DNA of 9,925 bases from Deltaproteobacteria bacterium (GTDB taxonomy: Bacteria > Myxococcota > Polyangia > Polyangiales > B10-G4), in NCBI GenBank assembly GCA_019312705.1, contig JAFDCW010000082.1, positions 1 through 9,925 on the forward strand. The letters are read 5' to 3'. The notes beneath the pieces were generated by a model that saw only the letters and a program-made list of their open reading frames with translations, made no database searches and had not been told where the DNA came from. Positions 5,664-9,925 of this stretch are shown in pieces. The position numbers and the translations under genes are program-made. Positions within the stretch are counted from its first letter, which is position 1. The number at the start of each line of letters is the position of its first letter.

Positions 5664-6239
5664 TCAGGCGCAGCCGGGGTGGAAGCCGGGTGCGATCAAC
5701 TGCCACTCGAGATAGGCGTCTTCGACCCAATCGATGATGGCGAAGGCCCGGTTGGCTGCCTGGTCGCCCGGGAGCGGGAAGTTGGGCGTCGAATCGATCT
5801 GAATCGGGGCCATCTCCAAGTTCGGGTTCGACGGGCGTTCCTCGGGCTCGGTCGTCGTCGACCCTTCGGAGCTGGACACGTCGTCGCTGAGAACGTGCAC
5901 GTCGTCCGTATTGCCCAGGACCTGCCACATGCGAATGGCGTCGTCGGGGTTCCGGGTCAACGCCTCGCCGTCGGGCGCATACCAGGCCACTGCCCAATCT
6001 TCGTAGAAGCGCATGACGACCGGGATGGCTTCTTCCAGATCGCCCGCTTCTGCGGCGGTCATTGGGCCCGGCGAGATCGCGAGGTTGATGTACATCAGCT
6101 GATCTGCGAGATCGGCCTTCCGTACGAGTGACAGGCCTTCACTTGCGCCGTCGACGCTGTCTACTGCGGTCGAACACCCCGCGGTGAGCAATAGCAGCGC
6201 GCCGAGTAGGGGCGCGCCCATTCGTATCCATCGATTCAT
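5664..6239 (-). CDS. Putative lipoprotein, unknown function
   Basis: A 191-residue exported lipoprotein. Seen: a basic start MNRWIRMG, a hydrophobic core PLLGALLLLTAG (10-21) and a lipobox cysteine at residue 22 in LLTAGC, followed by Ser at +2, which by the usual Gram-negative sorting rule would send it to the outer membrane. The mature part is acidic, with a region rich in Trp and Tyr, a low-complexity Ser/Thr/Glu/Pro linker around SSSEGSTTTEPEERPSNPN, a second short domain, and a cysteine two residues from the C-terminus (HPGCA). No known family was recognised. The start at 6239 is fixed by AGGAGGG ending 6 nt upstream; the same frame is open to 6305, but that extension lacks a ribosome binding site and would bury the signal peptide. 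It is downstream of the HIT gene on the same strand with a 146-nt gap. Confidence 0.8.
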   Translation of the reverse strand: MNRWIRMGAPLLGALLLLTAGCSTAVDSVDGASEGLSLVRKADLADQLMYINLAISPGPMTAAEAGDLEEAIPVVMRFYEDWAVAWYAPDGEALTRNPDDAIRMWQVLGNTDDVHVLSDDVSSSEGSTTTEPEERPSNPNLEMAPIQIDSTPNFPLPGDQAANRAFAIIDWVEDAYLEWQLIAPGFHPGCA

Positions 6240-6350
6240 CCAGTCCCTCCTAGTTGACATGGTGACCCGTCTGGACCGTCGCCGTACTGCGGGCGGGGAT
6301 TGCACCAGACTGATTCAACGATACAGCAAAGCGATTCTCACCGATCGGCC

Positions 6351-6375
6351 GTTGGGAAAGGCCCAACAAAGGGCC
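6351..6375 (-). terminator. Overlapping weak hairpins after the HIT gene
   Basis: Just past the HIT stop, GTTGGG (6351-6356) pairs with CCCAAC (6362-6367), and an alternative 5-bp stem GGCCC (6360-6364) pairs with GGGCC (6371-6375). The two share bases and so are mutually exclusive. No long T-run follows. They could form a weak terminator or a 3' structure between the HIT and lipoprotein genes. Confidence 0.35.
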
Positions 6376-6385
6376 CATGATCGGC

Positions 6386-6799
6386 TCAGGCGAGGGCTTC
6401 ACGCAGCTTCTCGGCGAGCTCCAGCGCGTCGTCTCCGACGGGGCCCGAAGGCCAGCCGACCCCGAGGCCGCTCTCGGCATCGGGCTTCGGAATGATGTGA
6501 AAGTGCACGTGGAAGACCGCCTGATGTGCCAGCGGTTCATTGTTTTGCAAGACGTTGTACGCCGTGACGCCCGTTACCGATTTTACCGCGCGGCAGATGC
6601 GCGGGAGGGCCCGACCCAGGGCCGCGGCGGCATCGTCGCTGAGCTGGTCGAGGGTCGGTGCGGGCTCTTTGGGGATCACGAGGGTATGGCCAACACTCAC
6701 CGGATTGACGTCCAAGAATGAGAGCACGTGCTCGTCTTCGTAGACCTTGTGGCACGGGATCTCGCCGCGGATGATCTTGCTGAAGATGGTGTCGGCCAT
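6386..6799 (-). CDS. HIT (histidine triad) family nucleotide-binding protein
   Basis: A 137-residue member of the HIT superfamily, close in layout to the Hint branch, which hydrolyses purine nucleoside phosphoramidates and related adenylates through a nucleotidylated histidine. Seen: the N-terminal block TIFSKIIRGEIPCHKVYED (4-22), the central GHTLVIPKE (37-45), and the defining triad HVHFHII near residues 97-103 (His-x-His-x-His-hydrophobic), with AYNVLQNNE before it. Length is normal for Hint proteins and all triad histidines are present, so it should be active in the cytosol. It starts 9 nt after the PilZ gene stop, so the two are likely co-transcribed. The exact physiological substrate cannot be inferred. 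Confidence 0.93.
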   Translation of the reverse strand: MADTIFSKIIRGEIPCHKVYEDEHVLSFLDVNPVSVGHTLVIPKEPAPTLDQLSDDAAAALGRALPRICRAVKSVTGVTAYNVLQNNEPLAHQAVFHVHFHIIPKPDAESGLGVGWPSGPVGDDALELAEKLREALA

Positions 6800-6808
6800 G
6801 GCAGCTCG

Positions 6809-7234
6809 TCAGGCGAGGCCTACGCCGATGCGGCGCACGGTCTCGGCGTAGTCCGCGCGCAGGCGACGGTGAGGCACCGGGGGCGGCAGCCCGGCGAGGC
6901 GGCTGAGGAGCTCTCCCCGATCGGGGGCGTCGATGCGGGTGAACCGCAGTCCTGCGGCGTAGCCGGGGTCGTAGGGGCGCCAGCCGCCGACGACCCTCGC
7001 CACGACGGCCTCTACGTCGATGAACTCTCCGCCGCGGGGAGCCTTGAACGATACGACCAGCTCTTCACCGGTGACGATCTCGTCATCGCAGGCGAGCAAG
7101 AGCCCCCGGGGCGAGAGGTCGAGGATGCGGTCGCCGACCAGGCGGAAGCCATCGAGGGCGACGGCCTGGCAATTGGACCGGAAGGCGCGTCGCATGCTGC
7201 GGCGCTCACTGGGAGGGATGAGGATGGCGGCCAT
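6809..7234 (-). CDS. PilZ domain protein (probable c-di-GMP receptor)
   Basis: A 141-residue single-domain PilZ protein. Seen: RRAFR (15-19), giving the RxxxR arginine motif, and DLSPRG (39-44), giving the D/NxSxxG motif, 20 residues later as expected; both c-di-GMP-contacting elements are intact. The remaining strands include GLLLACDDEIVTGEELVVSF (44-63) and GYAAGLRFTRID (91-102), the usual PilZ beta-barrel end. The last 35 residues are basic and probably helical. No output domain is attached, so it would act through a partner protein. Start at 7234: TAGCAT lies 6 nt upstream and no Shine-Dalgarno is present. It leads a minus-strand unit with the HIT gene and is divergent from the HtrA-type protease across a 105-nt gap. 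Confidence 0.88.
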   Translation of the reverse strand: MAAILIPPSERRSMRRAFRSNCQAVALDGFRLVGDRILDLSPRGLLLACDDEIVTGEELVVSFKAPRGGEFIDVEAVVARVVGGWRPYDPGYAAGLRFTRIDAPDRGELLSRLAGLPPPVPHRRLRADYAETVRRIGVGLA

Positions 7235-7240
7235 CGCGCC

Positions 7241-7270
7241 ATGCTAAGGGGGCCGATCCGCCCTGGTAAA
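7241..7270 (-). promoter_or_regulatory. Candidate promoter of the PilZ-HIT unit
   Basis: On the minus strand TTTACC (7265-7270, 4 of 6 to TTGACA) and TAGCAT (7241-7246, matching the TANNNT form) are 18 nt apart, and the -10-like box is 6 nt from the ATG at 7234. A run of seven A/T bases (7268-7274) sits at and just upstream of the -35 element, resembling an UP element. Predicted transcription starts about at the start codon, so the mRNA may be leaderless. Confidence 0.42.
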
Positions 7271-7293
7271 AAAAGCCGCGAGCGAGTTCGGGA

Positions 7294-7321
7294 TTGCCCG
7301 CCGGGGTCTGGGCGTTATCGT
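7294..7321 (+). promoter_or_regulatory. Candidate promoter of the HtrA-type protease gene
   Basis: TTGCCC (7294-7299) and TATCGT (7316-7321) are separated by 16 nt; the -10-like box has the TANNNT form and lies 18 nt before the ATG at 7340, implying a short 5' untranslated region of about a dozen bases. No clear Shine-Dalgarno is seen in it. Assignment is by eye. Confidence 0.35.
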
Positions 7322-7339
7322 AGCGCCCGAGACCCCGCC

Positions 7340-8662
7340 ATGAGCAACTCAGTCCCCCTCCGTTATCGCGCGATGATTCTCCTGCTCTCCTTGGCCGTGG
7401 CGGTCCTGACCGTGAGCGTCGGGGTGCTGTCGTGGAATGCCCTGCGCCTCGAGGAGAGGCTGGCCCGGGCAGGTGCGCCAAGGGGGCCGGGGGGGGCCGC
7501 TGGCACGTCAGACACTGGCGTTGAATCCGAGGACGGCTCGATTCTCAGGCCGGCGGGGGCCTCGGACGACCCCGCGGTCGATGCGATGGTCGCGCCGGCC
7601 GACGCCACCGGCTCCGGCTCCGGGGCCCCGGCTTTGCCACGACGGGACGGAGGCCTCGGGCCTCAGCGGGCGCCCATCCCCGAAGACCTCGGGGACGCGG
7701 AGCGCCGCGACATCGAGACCTTCCGCCGCGCGGCTCCGAGCGTCGTCAACATCGAAAGCCTCTCCGTACGGACCGACGCCTACACGCGAAACGTGATGGC
7801 CCTTCCCCGGGGCACCGGGTCCGGTCTCATCTGGGACCGCGACGGACACGTCGTCACGAACTATCACGTCATCGGCGGCGGCAACGCGACCCGGGTGACG
7901 ATGAGCGACGGCAGCGCGTGGACAGCCCAACTCGTCGGCCACGCCGCCGACAAGGACATCGCGGTCCTCCGAATCGAGGCCCCGGCGGAGCTGCTCAACC
8001 CCGCAGAAATCGGTTCGAGCGCGGGCCTCGCTGTCGGCCAGCACGTGATGGCCATCGGCAGCCCCTTCGGCCTCGACCAGACATTGTCGACGGGGGTCAT
8101 CAGCGGCCTCGGCCGCGAGATCATGAGCGTCGGCGGTCGCCCGATTCAAGGCGTCGTCCAGACGGACGCGGCCATCAACCCGGGCAACTCGGGGGGGCCG
8201 CTGCTCGACAGCGTGGGGCGTCTCATCGGGATCAATACGGCGATCATGAGCCCCACCGGGGCCTCCGCCGGCGTTGGCTTCGCGGTGCCCGTCGACACCG
8301 TGCGCAGCATCGTCGCGCAGCTCATCGAGCACGGTCGAGTCGTTCGCCCCGGCCTCGGCCTGGTGGTCGACGAGGGCGACTTGAACGTGCGCGCTGGAGT
8401 TCGAGGCGCCCTGGTTCTGATGGTGAAGCCCCGGTCTCCGGCCGCGGTCGCGGGCATCGAGCCCACGCGCCGCGACACGCGGACGGGCGCTGTCGTCCTC
8501 GGCGACGTCATCTATGAGCTCGACGGAGAAACCATCGCCGACCATCTCGACCTCTACCGGGCCCTCGACCGCAAAGCCGTCGGCGATGTCGTCACCCTCG
8601 GCGTCTTACGCGGCACGGCGCGCCGATCGGTGCGCGTGCGGCTCACCGGGATCGGCTCTTAG
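7340..8662 (+). CDS. htrA: HtrA/Deg-family serine protease, membrane-anchored, one PDZ domain
   Basis: A 440-residue S1C protease for envelope protein quality control. Seen: an N-terminal hydrophobic segment (about 11-32) without an evident cleavage site, probably an anchor as in DegS; a long Gly/Ala/Pro/Ser-rich linker (about 44-115); a trypsin-like domain with His176 in TNYHVI, Asp206 in DKDIAVL and Ser284 in NPGNSGGP, a complete catalytic triad; and one C-terminal PDZ domain (about 335-437) with RPGLGLVV at its start and PRSPAAVAGI (364-373). Protease GSGLIWDRDGHVVTN and QTDAAINPGN blocks are typical. The frame is open far upstream to 6728, but residues before 7340 are antisense to PilZ/HIT and lack signals; the ATG at 7340 directly precedes the anchor. 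A G8 run (7489-7496) falls in the linker. A single PDZ and an anchor argue for a DegS/HhoA type rather than DegP. Confidence 0.94.
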   Translation: MSNSVPLRYRAMILLLSLAVAVLTVSVGVLSWNALRLEERLARAGAPRGPGGAAGTSDTGVESEDGSILRPAGASDDPAVDAMVAPADATGSGSGAPALPRRDGGLGPQRAPIPEDLGDAERRDIETFRRAAPSVVNIESLSVRTDAYTRNVMALPRGTGSGLIWDRDGHVVTNYHVIGGGNATRVTMSDGSAWTAQLVGHAADKDIAVLRIEAPAELLNPAEIGSSAGLAVGQHVMAIGSPFGLDQTLSTGVISGLGREIMSVGGRPIQGVVQTDAAINPGNSGGPLLDSVGRLIGINTAIMSPTGASAGVGFAVPVDTVRSIVAQLIEHGRVVRPGLGLVVDEGDLNVRAGVRGALVLMVKPRSPAAVAGIEPTRRDTRTGAVVLGDVIYELDGETIADHLDLYRALDRKAVGDVVTLGVLRGTARRSVRVRLTGIGS

Positions 8663-8678
8663 ACCGCGAGGAGCATCG

Positions 8679-8927
8679 TCAAGGCTTCGCCACGCGCTCG
8701 AGCTCCGCGAGCAGGAAGGCGATGTCGTCCGGCGCGTGGGCGATGGCGGTGGCGTCACGGGGGTCGAGTTGGGGGCCGGCGCCGGCCCACCACCCATCGA
8801 CGCTGTGGGTCGCGACGGTGCTTCCCGTCGCCGAGACCACCGCCGCGCCTGTCTCATCGACGTGCCACGGGGTATCGCTGCCCACGGATGCCCACCGGGC
8901 CCTAATTTCTGTGAGGCGGTCGGCCAT
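8679..8927 (-). CDS. Small hypothetical protein, phage/plasmid-style
   Basis: An 82-residue soluble protein. Seen: a helical start MADRLTEIRARW, a Gly/Thr/Ser-rich middle predicted as beta strands (around AAVVSATGSTVATH, 28-41) with WW at 46-47, and a helical end DATAIAHAPDDIAFLLAELERV (58-79), quoted here as DATAIAHAP then FLLAELERV. The pattern of an N-terminal IRAR helix, a conserved Trp and a C-terminal 'IA.AP.DI..LLAE.ER' helix recalls small uncharacterised proteins common in actinobacterial phages and mobile DNA; this is a memory-based resemblance, not proof. It is convergent with the protease (16 nt between stops) and divergent from the acyltransferase. The ATG has TAGCCT 6 nt upstream and no Shine-Dalgarno, supporting a leaderless start. 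Confidence 0.6.
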   Translation of the reverse strand: MADRLTEIRARWASVGSDTPWHVDETGAAVVSATGSTVATHSVDGWWAGAGPQLDPRDATAIAHAPDDIAFLLAELERVAKP

Positions 8928-8933
8928 CGGATT

Positions 8934-8939
8934 AGGCTA
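8934..8939 (-). promoter_or_regulatory. -10-like box 6 nt upstream of the small hypothetical gene
   Basis: On the minus strand TAGCCT is followed by AATCCG and then the ATG at 8927, the same spacing as in front of the PilZ and acyl-CoA dehydrogenase genes. No good -35 element is visible at 16-18 nt. In the same gap (8928-9011), two 5-bp hairpins follow each other: CCGAC/GTCGG (8962-8974) and GGCGC/GCGCC (8977-8991); they may be operator-like, but nothing proves this. Confidence 0.35.
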
Positions 8940-9011
8940 GCACCCAACGAGAAGGCGACGTCCGACGAAGTCGGGCGGCGCCGGTAGCGCCGACCACCTA
9001 GCCCTTCCACG

Positions 9012-9038
9012 ATGACTGCCCGAGCACCCAAGCCATGA
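9012..9038 (+). other. Possible 8-codon leader ORF overlapping the acyltransferase start
   Basis: ATG at 9012 opens MTARAPKP and stops at TGA 9036-9038, which overlaps the acyltransferase ATG (9035) as ATGA. TAGCCC (8999-9004) lies 7 nt before it. The acyltransferase has no clear Shine-Dalgarno of its own, so reinitiation from this short frame is possible. Codon number is too small to judge coding by composition. Confidence 0.25.
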
Positions 9039-9925
9039 GGAACTTCTTCGAAGGCATCTTTCGGCTGATCCTCCGGGTCTTCTTTCGCGAGATCGAGATC
9101 GTCGGCGAAGAGCACGTGCCCCTCGCCGGTCCCGTGGTGTTCGTATCGAACCACCCCAACGCCCTCCTCGACCCGTTCTTCCTCCTCTGCCGGTCTCCAC
9201 GGCAGGTGGTCTTCCTCGCCAAGGAGCCGCTCTTCCGCATGCCCGTCCTCGGACGCCTGGTCAAAGCCTTCGGCAGCCTCCCGGTCTACCGCAAGCAGGA
9301 CGGGGCAGACCCCAAGGGCAACGCCAAGACCATCGCCGCCTGTCGCGCGGCTCTCGAACGGGGACAGGCCATCGCGCTCTTCCCCGAAGGCACGACCCAC
9401 TCCGAGCCGGGCCTCAAACCACTCAAGAGCGGCGCGGCCCGCATCGCCCTGTCGGCGAACTCGTCCGGGGGTAGACGCGGCGACCTCGCCATCGTGCCGG
9501 CGGGCCTCTACTACAGCGCCAAGCGCACCTTTCGGTCCGAGGCATCGCTCGTTTACGGGGCGCCGATTCCGGTGCCCGTCGTGGACCTCGACGAGAGCCT
9601 CGAGCCGCCCCGGGACGACGCCCACGCGCTCACGGCGCAGATCGACGCGGCCCTCCGTGAGGTCACGGTGCAAGCCGACAACCAGGACGCCCTCGCGATC
9701 GCCCACGTCGCGGAACGTATCTTCGCCGCCGCCGAGCGCGACGAGGTGGGCGGTCAGGATGCGGAAGATCCCCCGGAGAAGGGCGCCGTCTTCGAAGAGA
9801 TGAACCTGCGTCAGCGCCTGGTCGACGGCTACGAAGCTCTCGCAGAAGCGCACCCCGACGAGCTCGCCGCGGCGGTAGCCTCCATCGACGCCTACGAGGC
9901 GCTGATCGAACGGCACCACCTCTCC
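9035..9925 (+). CDS. PlsC-superfamily glycerolipid acyltransferase (cut by right edge)
   Basis: The first 297 residues of a lysophospholipid/glycerol-3-phosphate acyltransferase-like protein that would esterify a glycerolipid at the inner membrane using acyl-CoA or acyl-ACP. Seen: an amphipathic start MRNFFEGIFRLILRVFFRE; block I SNHPNALLDPFFL (38-50); block II GSLPVYRKQD (80-89); block III FPEGTTHSEPGLKPLKSGAA (116-135); block IV IVPAGLYY (153-160). Block I has five residues between His40 and Asp46 (His-x5-Asp) rather than the usual four; NHPNALLDP is typical of a less studied bacterial subgroup and resembles the yeast Sct1/Gpt2 layout. After the catalytic domain (to about 215) an acidic helical region begins and continues past the edge, so the protein is longer than ordinary PlsC (about 240 residues). 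No in-frame stop is seen in 9035-9925. Exact substrate is open. Confidence 0.9.
   Translation, partial: MRNFFEGIFRLILRVFFREIEIVGEEHVPLAGPVVFVSNHPNALLDPFFLLCRSPRQVVFLAKEPLFRMPVLGRLVKAFGSLPVYRKQDGADPKGNAKTIAACRAALERGQAIALFPEGTTHSEPGLKPLKSGAARIALSANSSGGRRGDLAIVPAGLYYSAKRTFRSEASLVYGAPIPVPVVDLDESLEPPRDDAHALTAQIDAALREVTVQADNQDALAIAHVAERIFAAAERDEVGGQDAEDPPEKGAVFEEMNLRQRLVDGYEALAEAHPDELAAAVASIDAYEALIERHHLS

Noticed and set aside
6240..6305. Longer start for the lipoprotein at 6305
   Set aside because: The extension lacks a ribosome binding site and disrupts the signal peptide; AGGAGGG marks the start at 6239.
6487..6510. HIT triad (HVHFH) as a substrate of the METTL9-like enzyme
   Set aside because: The interior residues are Val and Phe, not the small residues preferred by METTL9, and the triad is catalytic and buried in all HIT proteins.
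7265..7290. A7/T7 run as an intrinsic terminator for the minus strand
   Set aside because: It lies upstream of the PilZ start, not after a gene on that strand, and no GC hairpin directly precedes the T-run; it fits an UP element better.
6728..7339. N-terminal extension of the HtrA-type protease back to 6728
   Set aside because: It would run antisense through HIT and PilZ and place the anchor in the middle of the protein; the ATG at 7340 immediately precedes the anchor and follows a promoter-like element.
8606..9919. 437-codon minus-strand frame opposite the acyltransferase
   Set aside because: The plus strand encodes intact PlsC blocks I-IV; the antisense product is Gly/Glu/Val-rich with no motif and also crosses the small hypothetical gene and its promoter.

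Overview
The window is a GC-rich, densely coded chromosomal segment of a Gram-negative bacterium. Evidence for Gram-negative: a lipobox lipoprotein, a membrane-anchored HtrA protease, PilZ signalling and a 2-oxoglutarate dehydrogenase E1. The very high GC, the short intergenic gaps and the gene mix suggest a deltaproteobacterium of the Myxococcota type; this is an impression from composition and protein style, not a proven placement. No tRNA, rRNA, CRISPR array, transposase or integrase was seen, and no stretch over 300 bases lacks a gene.

Layout. (1) Positions 1-2274, minus strand: an AidB/ACDH-11-like acyl-CoA dehydrogenase followed after 5 nt by sucA (2-oxoglutarate dehydrogenase E1), which runs off the left edge. 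(2) Positions 2413-4682, plus strand: a compact four-gene operon encoding a DUF423 membrane protein, a METTL9/DREV-type methyltransferase, and two consecutive PaaI-like hotdog thioesterases that overlap by ATGA. (3) Positions 4762-5624, plus strand: a small basic protein with a C-terminal membrane anchor, and a degenerate response-regulator receiver protein. A 10-bp-stem hairpin at 5628-5652 separates them from the convergent lipoprotein gene. (4) Positions 5664-7234, minus strand: PilZ-domain protein, HIT-family protein, then a lipoprotein of unknown function. (5) Positions 7340-8662, plus strand: an anchored HtrA/Deg protease with one PDZ domain, convergent with a small hypothetical gene (8679-8927, minus). 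(6) Positions 9035-9925, plus strand: a PlsC-superfamily acyltransferase running off the right edge.

Themes. Several products belong to acyl-CoA and lipid metabolism (acyl-CoA dehydrogenase, two thioesterases, acyltransferase) or to the envelope (HtrA, lipoprotein, DUF423, anchored small protein). The items most worth follow-up are the bacterial METTL9-like methyltransferase beside DUF423; a C9 tract just before the junction of the two hotdog genes, where a -1 slip would fuse them; and a recurring arrangement in which -10-like hexamers lie 6-8 nt before start codons that lack a clear Shine-Dalgarno, suggesting leaderless transcripts. Most long reading frames opposite these genes are high-GC shadows.
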